DNA of 64,000 bases from Thalassia testudinum (taxonomy: Eukaryota; Streptophyta; Magnoliopsida; Alismatales; Hydrocharitaceae), in contig JAZHRO010000002.1 of the NCBI GenBank assembly GCA_037157565.1, positions 74,140,001 to 74,204,000 on the forward strand, written 5' to 3'. The stretch's first letter is position 1. Each line of letters starts with the position of its first letter. Shown one piece after another: positions 43,943-55,376 of this stretch. A model generated the notes under the pieces. It did no database searches, had not been told where the DNA came from, and worked only from the letters and a program-made list of their open reading frames with translations. The position numbers were made by a program, and so were the translations under genes.

Positions 43943-44579
43943 GTAATAGAGAATATGTCATTTACTTTATCTTATAGGACAAGTAATCATCTTTTTCATC
44001 CTTTTGTTGATTATATTTGATTCACTGTATACGTTTAGGCTGTTGGTGTATCTATTTTCATTCATCTGTACATGATTGATGTGATTAAAGTTAACAATGA
44101 CTGATTGTTTGAAATTATTACTTTGGCTTAGTTTTTTTCCCCCAATGCTGTTTTTCTTTCTCATGTTTGTTTAGCTCTTCCATCCATGTGATTTGCATAC
44201 TCTCATCCCTTTTTCATATAGACCTCAAGTTAATCCTTTCCCTAGGTACATCCCCCCCAACCTCCTTGGCTATGTCCAAGTAAATAACCTTTTGCAAATG
44301 AGCAAGTGGGTTTTTTCTAGGATAAGATACTCAGGTTAGCATCTTAGAATCTTGATGGAAGTGTTCTTGAAATGTAGGAGTCTACTGACACTTTGAAAGC
44401 AAGGATAGCATGAAGACTTCAGAGTTTGTAGGATGCATTTTTGGTCCAAAATGATGCATCATTAGAACTACTAGCGACATGTGGGGTGGGGGTTTACCGA
44501 ACAAGAGGAGGAGCTTTAGTGGACCAAAGAAGGGATAAGAGAAAATTTTGGCAATAAAGAACACACCACAGAGCCTCAC
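43943..44579. other. Start of the intron after exon 5
   Basis: GTAATA donor followed by AT- and T-rich intronic sequence. I searched by eye for the last Elongin-A exon in the + frames and saw none. Confidence 0.4.
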
Positions 44580-45450
44580 ATGGAAATAAAAACAACGAAG
44601 GTTTTACTGATCAATTGAAGGCAAAACATCCTGAAAAGGTAGATAGTGAAATAATGGTAATAGCTAAAGAGGATTTATAGTAGTGTCTAGTGTAAAGAAT
44701 GGCATAGAAACATTTAAATTTTCTAAGGCTAGGAAATGCATATTCCAAGATCTCAAACAAGCAAGACATATCAAATATAATGAGGAGTCAATTATTTTGA
44801 TAAGTGAGTGTAGCAAGACAAGATGGACTAATTATTTTCAGAAGTTATACACTATCAACGACTACGGCAAAGGTGCCTTTTTCTCACTAAGTGGGTTAGG
44901 CATTGAAATCAATTCTTGGTCATTACATGACTAGTGGGGATGCCGCAAATGACATACAAATGAATGCTAGCATCCATGATAAAAGATCCCACCAAGTATT
45001 TTCCCCAAAAAATGATCCGGCAAGGTTTTATACTCTTCAACAGTTGGTAATGGAACTTTCCTTCTTTATGTAGGGTTGAAACTAGCCATGGAAAGTCAAG
45101 AACGACACTATGGGAAAAGGTTTATTATTGCAAATTATCTACTGTGAGCGTTTGCTAAGATCATTCAAGAGAAGCTTATTAGGCCATTTAAGCTAGTGCA
45201 TAAGAAAGTAGTAAACAAGGGTCGAAGTTGATGAAACTTAGAAAAGGTGATTAGGAACTATTGCCTATAAGTATAACGTGGTTCACTAAATTATTTAATT
45301 CCATATTAACAAAATATCCAAGGAATGAGGCAAGAGTATAAGTACAAGATAAAACTCTACAAGCTTATGAGAGTGTGAAGTTAGCAACTAACGTCTTTGA
45401 GTTCTAGGAAAGAGTATTAGAGAGAAGGTTGATATAGGTGTAGTATGGTA
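44580..45450 (+). mobile_element. RTE-like LINE reverse transcriptase remnant
   Basis: The segment ETFKFSKARKCIFQDLKQAR then HIKYNEESIILISECSKTRW then TNYFQKLYTIND (44708-44870) follows the wording of plant RTE-type reverse transcriptases just before the fingers domain. Further on, KLATNVFEF-stop-ERVLERRL (about 45375-45430) fits the later WERVIEQRLR block. The connecting region is scrambled by indels and no palm motif remains. Confidence 0.55.
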
Positions 45451-46227
45451 GAAGACTAGTGCTATATGGAAAGGTACTTTCTATGGTCGGATTTCTCTCA
45501 CCTTGAGATTTCAACCAACTTATTAGAAGTGGTTTTTCTTGATTTCATTTGTCTTATACAGGCTTTTTTTGAGTGAATAAGAGGCATAAGCTGCATAACT
45601 ATCAAGACCTATTTTGCTTGTTATTGAGCTCTTATGGGAGTTTTTCTGGAAAAGAAGATTGTGGGAAGGTCAGCATCTAAGTAGTTGTCAGCACTGTGTA
45701 TGATTTTGAATCAATGAAACCTTCTGGTGGTATGTGAGAACGTGCTCGTGATCCATTAGTCAAACATCTCAAAAAGTTCAGTTGGTTGGACATGCATTTT
45801 TTTTAAAATCTTGTGGGAGTCTTCACGAATTTCCTGTTTCTGGATTTGAATGAAAAATTAGTGTTTGCCCACTCTTCTTTGTCAATTTTTTTTTTCTATG
45901 CTATTAGCTCCTTTTCTTTGCAACCTTTATTTTGTCCTATAGAATACCAAATCACACCTTGTATGATGGGATGATTGCTTGAAAATCTGTAGTTGAGTAT
46001 AGACACTTTAAGATGCGTAATAGAACACTGCAGTATAACTTAGGGTATCATACTTTGTGCCAAGAGGGACCTGTAGTTGGTGTGTATTGATTTGATATCA
46101 GGATATCCTTGGAAGAGGAAAGGACGATGGTTATATGAAATAAATTAAAACTGAGGTAGATAGTGATGCCACATCTTGGGTAAGGATTCATGTAGGAATA
46201 TTTGAGTATCGTTATATTGACATGGAT
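45451..46227. other. Unassigned intron-like DNA
   Basis: AT-rich and T-tract rich. No coding domain, exon or repeat boundary recognised. TGGAT at 46223-46227 directly precedes the Copia D LTR and would be its left target duplication. Confidence 0.35.
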
Positions 46228-46394
46228 TGTTAGTCTTAATAGTCGTTTTGTTTTTGGTCTTTATCTATTTTTGGTGTCCTTCATATTTTTCTTATTATTT
46301 AGGGGTCCTCTTGTAATTTGCCCTTTTGGAATCTCTCTATATAAAGGCTTCTAGTGCTATGGAATAAGACTTGATTGTTCATTTTCTCCTAACA
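46228..46394 (+). repeat. 5' LTR of Copia D
   Basis: Termini TGTTAG and CTAACA form a 6-bp inverted repeat. TCTCTATATAAAGG lies near 46332. Length is about 167 bp. Confidence 0.82.
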
Positions 46395-46397
46395 TGG

Positions 46398-46409
46398 TGG
46401 TATCATAGC
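46398..46409 (+). other. Primer-binding site of Copia D
   Basis: TGGTATCATAGC differs from TGGTATCAGAGC by one base and lies 3 bases after the LTR. Confidence 0.8.
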
Positions 46410-46887
46410 AATGATTCTAGACTTGGGCTTTGGTGTCCCATCAACCCTAGCCTCCAACACCTTCACCTTAACCTCTTCCTCTCCCTCTCCCTTTCCACAG
46501 TGTTGTTGGTCTCCACAATGGCACTGGTCTAGCATGGAGCGTCGCTACTGCTAGACAATTCTAGCATCTTCAACCAATGCTATCGACCTTTCTTCTCCTC
46601 AATGCAACTACCAGCAACCATTGGCAGGTGTTGCAACAAGTTAGAACAGGCATCGCCAGTTTGTTTTAGCCTCTATTGTCGTCGTCACGTCACCTGCAGA
46701 AAGAGGTAACGCTAGGGCTTTATCCATGCATTAGCATGTGCCCACGTGTTCCTTGGTTGTTGTTTTGGAGTTCTATGATTTGAAATTCCTATTTTTTTAG
46801 ATCTCATGATGTGAAGAAAAGTCTTCCCTGATTTGTCTTACGATTTGAGGCATCATGAGCAACTAAAAGGAAACCATAAGAGACTTG

Positions 46888-47690
46888 ATGGGGAAGTTAT
46901 TTACCACGAGTGCATCACCTCATAGGCAAGGTACCTCTATCAAGTTGCATGGCACTGACTTTCTTTTATGGTCGACTTCTTTTTCTCGATTCGTAGGCTC
47001 TCATCGAAAGAAATATATATTGATGAAGGATGAACCGATTGTCAAGATAGATGATTGGGAGGCTGATAATGACTGGGTTGCAACTTGTATGTTGAATAGT
47101 ATGAGAGAATCCATAGCAAAGCAAGTCATATCCTATTCATTTGCCAAAAAGATGTGAGAAGTACTCCATGAGATTCATTCTCATCGGAGTAACGTTGCTT
47201 GTTTTTACAGGGTCATTGAGGAGATATACACATCCAAGAAGGGCACTTTGAGTCTAGCTGAATGTTATGGGAAAATGAAGAATCTTTGGGATGAGCAAGA
47301 CATTCATCAACTCCTTTCTTTATATGTTTCTGTGATGGCTAAGTAGCGGGAAGCCATTAAATCTTTGTAGTTGTTAGTAGGCCTGGGTCCTGAGTTCAGG
47401 GTAGTGAAAGATTAGATTATTATGTTGGAGGAGATTCCCACACCTTAGATTTATGCTTGTCTTTCACACCTGGAGATCTCTAATACTGTTATGTCTTCTG
47501 ACTCTTTTACCATGGCATCCTTTGGCCGTGTTCAAGGGGCTCTTGCAGTGAAAGGGAGAGGTCATGCTACTAGAGGAGGTGGTACTGGTTGTGGTTGCAC
47601 TCCACTCTTTTGTGACCATTGCCATAAGACAAACCATACTGTTGATCACTGTTGGATCAAGCATGGTTTCCATTAAGGGCCTCGGGCACG
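46888..47690 (+). pseudogene. Copia D gag with CCHC knuckle
   Basis: ATG at 46888 opens MGKLFTTSASPHRQGTS. SIKLHGTDFLLWSTSF (about 46936-46985) is the gag N-terminal motif, then WEADNDWVATCMLNSM and a UBN2-like middle (GTLSLAECYGKMKNLWDEQD). CDHCHKTNHTVDHC (about 47611-47655) is an intact CCHC knuckle. Stops occur at 47158, 47344, 47368 and 47413. It is most distinct from the gags of B and C in its start and spacing, so D belongs to another copia family. Confidence 0.85.
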
Positions 47691-47789
47691 TCAGGTATCT
47701 ACCATAGGAGAGGAGAGTTAGTTTTAGGAGGATCTTGGCAGTTCCCAAATTCTTATCTCTAGAGAGGAGTATGGCAGGCTTAGGACTTC

Positions 47790-48980
47790 CCAGTCTATGT
47801 CTATAGCTGAAGCGTTTGAAGCTTATCCTGCAGGTACTGCTGGTATGTCTGCTAATACTCGTGCCCCAGCGTGGATTGCAGATTTAGGTGCTTCTTCCCA
47901 TATAATAGGTGATGCTACATTGTTTTCTTTTCTGCGATCTCTTGCCACACCTTTTCATGTAAGTGTGGCTGATGGTGCCTTGTTTCCTGTGATTGGCTTG
48001 GGAGATATTCCCTTATCTAGTCTTTTGCCTCTGACTGACGTGATGCATGCACTTAAAGTTTGCTCTAAATTCAATGTCTATTAGTTAGATTACTAAGACA
48101 TTAAATTGTTGAGCAGTTTTTCATGATAAGTTTCTCTTTTGTAGGATCACTAAACGATAAAGTATATTGGTGGACTTGAGCAGGATAGACTGTATTACCT
48201 CAGTCTACCACCCATATAACTTTCTGCTGCTGCCGCCCTTGCCACTACTGCCTTACAATGGCATTTTTGCTTGGGTCACCCTAGTATCTCAGTTTTGCAT
48301 CATCAGTTCCCGAAGTTACAGTTTCTAGAGTCATTTCAGTGTGAGGCCTGCTAATTAGGCAAGCATCATGGGCTGTTTTTCCTAGTCAAAGTAAGAAATC
48401 TGAATCGCCTTTTGCTTTTATACCTGTTGATTTATGGAGACCATGTCAGGTACGTAGTCTTGGGGGTTTTCGGTATTTTTTTGTTTTGGTAGATGATTAT
48501 ACCTGTGTTATGGGTTTATATGATGAAAGAAAAGTCAGAGATTCTTATACTCATTAAAATTTTTTTCAATAAAATAAAGACAATTTTCTACTACCATTCG
48601 TATTTTCAGGAGTGATAATGGACTTGAGTTTGTGAATGTTACTTTATCTTAGTTTTGTCTCTTTGGGAGTTGTTCACCAGACCTCCTGTGTTCATACCTT
48701 CCAACAGAATGGGGCGATTGAACGTAAATTGTGGCATTTACTTGATGTAGCTTGGGCTTTGATGTTTCAAATACACGTGCCTTCCCAGTTTTGGGTTGAT
48801 GCTATTCTGACAATTGCTTTTGTAATTAATCAGCTATCTTCCTTTGTTCTAAGGGGTAAGATCTCATATTCTATTTTGTTTCCTGATCGAGATGCTTTTA
48901 TTCTTACTCCTATGATTTTTGGGTGTGCCTGTTTTGTCTGCTTGCTCAAGGTGGACGAGTTAGCTCTTTGGTCAGTAAAG
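47790..48980 (+). pseudogene. Copia D protease and integrase remnant
   Basis: The protease motif reads WIADLGASSHIIGDATLF (about 47872-47925), with DSGAS changed to DLGAS. GAG-pre-integrase has LQWHFCLGHPSISVLHHQ (about 48256-48310) and CEAC followed by a stop then LGKHHG. The integrase core survives in pieces, ending with HTFQQNGAIERKLWHLLDVA (about 48690-48750) and FGCACFVCLLKVDELALW (about 48920-48975). Frames change at least four times. Confidence 0.82.
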
Positions 48981-49136
48981 TGAGTAGGAGGGAATGAACA
49001 ATCTTATTCCAATAAGAATCCTATACCTCCTTATATGGAGAGAGGTGTGGGGACAATTGTGGTACAAAATCATAAGAAAATAAAAGTTACAATAAAGCTT
49101 ACATAATATAAAATAGATTGAAGGGCTATATCAACA
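48981..49136 (-). repeat. 3' LTR of Copia E
   Basis: On the minus strand it begins TGTTGATATAGCCC, directly after the polypurine tract CCAACTTAAGGAGGAG (49137-49152). It has CATATAAGGAGG near 49030 and ends CCTCCTACTCA. TAAAG at 48976-48980 would be one copy of its target duplication. Confidence 0.8.
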
Positions 49137-49143
49137 CTCCTCC

Positions 49144-50109
49144 TTAAGTTGGAGCATAGATGTTAATTATGCTCAGCTTGGAACAATATACATCAAAAGT
49201 AAAGTGAGGAAGGGGTTTGGTAAAGATATCTGTTGCTTGGTCCTCAGAAGTAATAGGAGTGGTGTTAATGACTCCGCGCTGAATCAGATCCCGTGTGTAG
49301 TGACAATCAACCTCAATGCGTTTAGAGCGCTTATGAAATATTGGGTTGTCAATATAAGTAGCAGTACAAGTGTCACATCTCATCTCCATAGACTCCACTT
49401 AGACATGTAAATCATGTAAAACGGATCTCACCTAAACCATCTTTGCGGTAGTCTGAGTCATAGCTTGGTATTCAGACTTTGCACTGGATCTGGAAATAAC
49501 TCCTTGATTTTCGCTTCGCCATGTAACCAGATTCTCAACAACATAGGTGCAAAATCCAGTGGTTGACTTTCGATCAACCAAACAACCTGCATAATCCACA
49601 TCAGAGTAGTTAACCACTGTCATGGACATGCCTCTAGAGAAAAGTATGCCACGACCAGGTGCTTTCTTCAGATATCTGAGCACTTGCATCACTATCTCCC
49701 AATGCTATTTGTTAGGTCTATCCATGAACTGACTCAGCTTTCCCATTGCTAGGGATATATCTGGTCTAGTGATAGTGAGATATAGCAGCATGTCCACTAG
49801 TTATCTATAAGATCTGCTGTCCACAGGTGCTGACTCGGTATCATACAAGTGCCCTTTGGGATTCATGGGTATGTTGGGTAGGCATAGCCCCCAACATCCC
49901 AATCTTCTGTAATACGTTAATGGCATACTTGCATTGAGAAAGAATAATGCCCTCTTTGCTTCTTGCCACCTTAGTCCCTAGAAAATATCGTAATTAGCCT
50001 AGGTCCATCACAAATTTATCAGCCAAAGTTTTCTTCACCTTAACTTTCTCGGCCTCGTCATCACCGATGATAATGAGGTCGTCAACATACACCAAGAGTA
50101 CAACTCTCG
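49144..50109 (-). pseudogene. Copia E reverse transcriptase end and RNase H
   Basis: Reading leftwards: [20 protein letters not shown] (about 50050-50105, both palm aspartates present), LRYFLGTKVARSKEGIILSQ, MQVLRYLKKAPGRGILFSRG then VVNYSDVDYAGCLVDRKSTT (about 49550-49690). The end is CDTCTATYIDNPIFHKRSKR then VDCHYTRDLIQRGV (about 49280-49385). A Trp codon mutated in Copia-1 and B is intact here. Remaining stops and frameshifts are fewer than in B. Confidence 0.9.
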
Positions 50110-51915
50110 TGTTGATAAGCGAGATTTGAACGCGTAAAAAATTGAGTTAAAAATCCGTCATTGTAGTTGCGTAAAAATCTGCTAATTAAATAATTTTATT
50201 GCAACTCAAAATGAGTACTGGGTTGAACACGGAGAGGTTACGTTGATTATAAATCCACAGTTATGTTTTTTTTGTATTTTTTTATAAGAGAGATTCACAA
50301 AATTCACAATATTCTATTCTACTCGGAATATAGACATAGATAGAGAGAGATTCTACTTGCAATATAAATAAAGAGTGAGAGTGAGCGAGAGAGAGAACGA
50401 TGACTTTTATAGCTACGAAAATGTTTTTACAAACTACTTGCTACAAATCTAGTGCTGAAAATTAAAATCTATACTAAGAAACAATAAAGAGATAAGGGGA
50501 GAGAAATTATTCTCCTTGATGGCCACTCAGAGGACAAAATCGCATTGATGAGCCTGAAGATGGGATGAGAAGGGCAACATCGTGATGGAATTTGCTTCCA
50601 GAACAGGGGATGTGAGGATGGTTGACGAGAGCTCTGCGAAGGGGGTGAAAAGTGGAAAATTTTATTTTTTAACTCTAACGGAGCTTCCTGTAGCTTGAGA
50701 GCATTAGAATGAGCTTTAGAATTTTGTTCTTAGCTCTTTAGAGGAGTTGAGAAAATGAAGGGATCGAGATGGAGGGGTGTAGGTGCCCTTTATAGGTGAG
50801 ATTTGGGGGCAAAAAGGTCATTTTAATGCTTTGGATTTAATGGTTTAGCCTTTAGTGACGTATGTAACCGTTGGTGAAGGCAGATGTGCTGATGGCGCGC
50901 ATGGAAGGAGAGACGTCTAATCAAGATTGAACGACCACTCTTTTCCAATGCTCACGCTTCATTAGTTGAGCGCACGCTTCATATCGCGACAGCTGCTGGA
51001 TTGAAATCCAATGACCGAGATAGCTTGCCCTTGCGCTATTGATAGAGTGTGTTGGATCGTGCGTTCGGATGCGCGTGTTCATCCGTTGCTCAAGATCATG
51101 CCATGTCGACGCCTTCAGTGTTGCTTGATCCAAATCGAACGGCTCAATTTCGCGCTCACCTCTTCTCAGCAGATTAAATCCGCATTGCGCGATTCGAACG
51201 CGCCTCGCGCTGCGTGTGAGGTCTTCGACTGTTGCGTTATCTTTGTGGATGGTTGCAGAGATGTTTTGATGCCCGTTCTCTCTCGGCTGTTGGATGAAGA
51301 TCCAACGGCTACGATCGCACGATGGATGCTTCTCACAACAAGAGGCGCAACGTGGTGAGTTCTTGGATGTTGGATGAGGTTCCAACGGCTAAGATCTCAT
51401 GGTGGAGGAGCCTTTGAGGAGGAAGGGTGGGCAGATGGCCCTTTTGGATGGCTGGGATGGCGTCACGTGGCATCATCTGAGCCGTCCATCTTCTTTTACT
51501 GGTAGGTGGTGCTACGGATGTCAGATTGAATCGATTTTCGTACCATTTGGCTGCGATCGTGCGGTTGGATTTGTCATCTGAAGTCCGGATTTTCACTACC
51601 TTTCCCCTTGGCATTTTTGATCTTCTGTGGCTTGTATAAGATACTACAGATGTCGAATCGGAGTGATCTCAGAAGCGTTAGACTCCGGTCATCACCCTGA
51701 ACACATCCGTATGGTCAAATCTTTAATTTGAAGCCTAGAAAGACCTTGCCCTATCCCTTAACCAATAAAGTAAGAAAATTAATATATAATTTCTACAAAT
51801 TAATCTTAATGCATGATGATACATGTTATGCAATATTTATAATGCATGATGTTTCTATAGACTTATGAACATGCATAATAGGTAATTTAGCATGGATAAA
51901 TGTAGATTTATCACA
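50110..51915 (-). repeat. 3' LTR of gypsy F
   Basis: On the + strand the block runs TGTTGATAAGCG to GATTTATCACA, so termini TGTTGATAA and TGTGATAAA are inverted repeats. On the minus strand the LTR follows a purine tract ending GGCATGGGGG (51916-51925). GC-rich repeated words (TCCAACGGCTA) fill 50900-51450. Frames inside are compositional. Confidence 0.72.
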
Positions 51916-53210
51916 CCCCCATGCCTATCTTTTGCTAGCTCCTAGTAAAATTAATCTAAATGTCATGTATAAACAGAATTATGATCAAATTATTTAGGCA
52001 ACAATTATTTCTTAACAATAATAAATTCTTACTAAAGACTTAAACTACAAAGATTCAATAGCGCCTGGGTGCTCGCCAAAATATAGATCGCCTAAGCCCT
52101 CACCTTATTCAAAAGCAAATACATTTTTTTTTTCTTTTTCTTTTTTTATTTTTGAGTTTAGAGTTTCGAACCAGCTTTCTACGACTACCTAACCTACTCA
52201 AGACTCGAAAAGAACTCCAAACGCTAAGCATCTTATTGTGAAAATGTGATACTCACTACTCGACAATTTGAACGGACTTCAGGTTTTTACATCCCTTGGT
52301 GACCTTAAGAAAAATTTCTGTCTAAAGCTTTATCTTTTTTATTGGTGGTTTTCTCCCTACTTTTATTTTTATGGGGTTAATATAAGGGCGAACCCAGTGT
52401 ATATCTTCCTGGCTTATTCTACTTCCTTACTTCTTCCTAAGTGTTTAGGAATTATTTGTGCATTTTTGTGAGTTAGGTTTTGGACAATCGACCAATAGGG
52501 GGTTACTTACGACAACTTGCCAGCTATACCTGTGCGGTAAAGTGATGCTTATTTATTTTTTCTTCTTTTCTATATTTTCCTTTTTTCTTTTTTCTTTTTC
52601 TGAGTAGGTAACTTTCCTAATATAAGATTTACCTAAAGGCAGTAGAAAGAGAATGGTTGTGTGGTTGGGCTCTGGACAATCGACTATTGGGTTGTTACCG
52701 ACGACAACTTACCAGTCATACCATCCAAGAAGGTTCATTAGCTACCCAATTTCCGTTACAATCTTTGAAAAGTAAGTTAGATAGTGTGTAGATGCTTAGA
52801 TTATAAGTTTCCTCAAATTAGAGGGTGGGTTGATAAGTCGTGTATTTATTACCCCAACTTATTAACCAATTACAACGAATTTATGAATGACGAGGACTCG
52901 AGAAATAGATCCACATTTTAGTGGACACCCAGGCTGATTAAGTTCGAAGACCTGAAGATTTTAAGTGTTCAAATCCTATTGTATTATTTGCTAAGGTTGA
53001 AACATTCTAATACCTAAGTTCTCTTTTCCTAATTCATTTTTTTAATAAATAAAGGGAAAAGTAAGTGAAATTTACAAGAAATCCTCAGAGCTGACAAAAT
53101 GAATACACCCCACCCCCTACGTTCCTAGCTTATGCAATGTTACATTTTAAACTTAGGTTAAAATTACATTTCTTAATTACCGATGTTCAATTTCTATGAG
53201 TAAATGACAC
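51916..53210 (-). other. 3' non-coding region of gypsy F
   Basis: It lies between the integrase end and the 3' LTR, as in Athila/Tat elements. No coding domain. A motif of about 55 bp is duplicated: GGACAATCGACCAATAGGGG then CGACAACTTGCCAG at 52490-52532, and GGACAATCGACTATTGGG then CGACAACTTACCAG at 52673-52714. T- and A-tracts are frequent. Confidence 0.6.
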
Positions 53211-53443
53211 GCCTTACTATACAGGAGACGGAACGGAGACATGCCGATAGGCATCTTGTATGCTGTACGGTAGGCTTAAAGAGCGTCATCAAGTTTTTGA
53301 GTCTAGTCTTTCCTACCAGGCCTAACTGTTTTCTATAGGGTGCTCTTGATCTCCCGATTGGAGAACTTGGCTTGTCCGTTTGTCTGGGGGTGGTAAGGTG
53401 TAGAAATTTAGTGATTCACCTCGTATTTATCCAGTAAATTTCT
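53211..53443 (-). pseudogene. Gypsy F integrase, C-terminal part (beyond LINE G)
   Basis: The minus strand encodes RNLLDKYEVNH, a stop, then STPYHPQTNGQAKFSNREIK (about 53345-53410), RPGRKDSTQKLDDAL and AYRTAYKMPIGMSPFRL (about 53225-53275). This is the third catalytic region and post-core of a gypsy integrase. It joins in frame with 58997 onward once LINE G and one GAATTGGG are ignored. Confidence 0.88.
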
Positions 53444-53451
53444 GAATTGGG

Positions 53452-55376
53452 GAGAGTCATGAGTGGGAGGAAGAGCCATCGAAAATGTGAGAGGGGAAAC
53501 GCCTCTGTGGTAGGTTGGTTAGGGGAGGGGGAGGAGGGAGTTGGACCGTGGTGGAGAGGAGGGGGTGCTTTGGAGCGGGGGCGGTCGGAGGCGGAGGACT
53601 GGGAAGGAGGGATTTGTGCTTCAAATGCCTTGGTCCCGAACACTGGGCTAGGAACTATTGTGACCCTTGGAAGTGCTGGAGGTGTAGAGGTTTTGGACAC
53701 TGTAGTGTGCTTTGCAGTAGTGGTAGGCAAGATAGAGCATTGCCCCCACCACTTGCGATGAAGGTCCCACAGGCGGAGGTTGAGGCTCCGTGGTCTGATG
53801 GGGTGGTGGCATTACAGGCTGTGGTTGAGGAGGGTCTGGTGGGAGAGGTCTTGGAGGGTCGGCTTCATCGTGGGAAGGTCGTCGCGGCCCTAGGCAGTGT
53901 GGAGATGGAGGGGGTGGAGGTCTTGGCTTTCGACGAGAGAAAGTTCTTAGTTAGCCTCTTGTCTTCCATGAAGGAGAGGCTTTGTTTCAAGGAGCATCGG
54001 ATGGAGGAGGGGAGGTTGCAATGGCGAAGGCCTTGCTTCCACGATGGGGCTTCATCAGAATGCCTTCCGGAGCGGTTGCTCGTTGAAGTGATCCTCATAG
54101 GGGTACCATGGTGGTTGAGGACGGTGGAGGTTGTGGAGGCAGTGGTGGCGCCTTTTGCTCGGCTTTGGAGGTGTAGGAACGTTGGCCTCACCGCCTTCCC
54201 TTTGTTGGCGGATATCGAACCTAAGGTAGGTATTCCTTTAGTGGAGATCACGCTTAGGCTTGGAGGAGCCTCTTGGGTGGTGACCTGCACATTGAGCGGG
54301 ATGGTGACAGGTGAGGGAGTGGTCAGAGCTCCGCCTGCTGAGGCGGTGCAGTGAGACGGGTTGGTGGTGAGGAGGCATTGAAGGGAGGAGACTCGAATCG
54401 TTGCGAAGTTTGAGGCGCTAGTCTCGGAGGCGGAGAGATTAATGGTAGAACATCGGGTGCAATCCGAGGCGATGATGGAGGTGCATGTGATGATTCGGGA
54501 AGCGGAAGAGGTGAAGTTGAATGTGAGGATCCAGTTGGAGACCTATTTTGGGCATTTAAGAGGGACGCGGGTGGGGAGTGCCAACTGGCTATCCGGACTC
54601 GAGTATGAAGGAGGGGAGGACCTGCTTGCGGTGGGGCGCCCATTGGTTGATGGATTCGGTTGTGGAGGGAGGGATCTGCCTGGGATGGGGTTTCTTTTCG
54701 AAGTGGGATCTCGACTTGTAGGAGATGAGTCCCTCGTGTCTCAGCAGGGGGCGCCGCTGGGAGGGGCATCCGGGGATGGTGGACCAGAGGAGATCGTCGT
54801 TTTGCCTCCCTCTGAGGAGCACGACATGGACCCGAGGCGGAGGCGTCATCCCGGACTGTGGCGACATGCATGATCGTAGCGGCGACTATGGCGGCAGAGG
54901 TGGAGGCTGAGGCGACATTGGAGGTGGCTGGGGTTGAGGTGGTGGCGTTGTTCTCGGAAACATCGGTGTGTGAGGGTGATGAGAATGGCACAACGACGGA
55001 GATGGAGGCTGCAGAGCTTTTTGGGGAGGCGGCGGCGGCAACGTTGGAGGGGGTGGTGGCAGTTGTGGCGTCGGAGGTCAAATTGGCAACTAGTGTGCCA
55101 GGTCAATCTGATAGCCTGGTTGGAGTCAGTACTGTTGGATGGAAGTCGCACATTGTGACTAGAGGTCGGGGCGGTGGCCTTCGGTACAATCGGAGATGGA
55201 GGTTCAAGAAAAATGGAAGGGGGGACCAGGTGGTGGTTGATGGTCGTGGGGGGACACTGTCGATCCCACGTAAGGAGGTTGGAGTGTTGGATGAGAAGGA
55301 TAAGGAGGTGTGCCGGATGTCGGAGGCCGTAGGCTTCCGTCTGAACATGGGGGAGATCATTCCGGTTTCCCAATGA
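53452..55376 (+). pseudogene. LINE G ORF1
   Basis: The open stretch 53515-54354 encodes Gly-rich sequence, then two knuckles: CFKCLGPEHWARNYC (C-x2-C-x4-H-x5-C, one residue longer than usual) and CWRCRGFGHCSVLC (C-x2-C-x4-H-x4-C) at about 53618-53715. After a frameshift near 54360, 54376-54600 encodes a Glu/Arg/Val-rich coiled-coil-like segment (VSEAERLMVEHRVQSEAMM). 54858-55376 is Ala/Glu/Val-rich and ends at a TGA (55374-55376). A DUF4283 domain, usual upstream, is not visible, so the 5' end is somewhat truncated. The product would bind LINE RNA. Confidence 0.78.

Larger units (their letters stand above)
46228..48980 (+). mobile_element. Ty1-copia element D, 5' portion, cut by Copia E
   Basis: It has a 5' LTR, a primer-binding site, gag, protease and integrase in order. 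It stops at 48980 inside the integrase C-terminus (VDELALWSVK), exactly where the inverted LTR of Copia E starts. Its RT, RNase H and 3' LTR must lie right of the window. Confidence 0.88.
48981..50109 (-). mobile_element. Ty1-copia element E, 3' portion, antisense, cut by gypsy F
   Basis: The 3' LTR (48981-49136) and the RT/RNase H end (49144-50109) are read on the minus strand. Coding halts at 50109, where the LTR of gypsy F begins. The rest should lie right of the window. Its LTR belongs to the same family as Copia B (both begin TGTTGAYATA, then CCTTCAATCTA). Confidence 0.88.

Noticed and set aside
43943..46227. Last exon of the Elongin-A gene
   Set aside because: No acceptor followed by the expected Lys/Ala/Asn-rich tail was seen in the needed phase. 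The LINE-like ORF at 44683 is RTE-derived.
53416..55373. Long minus-strand frames opposite LINE G ORF1 (54323-55081, 54846-55373)
   Set aside because: They are shadows of GC-rich ORF1. They lack motifs, while the + strand carries zinc knuckles and the ORF1-ORF2 junction.
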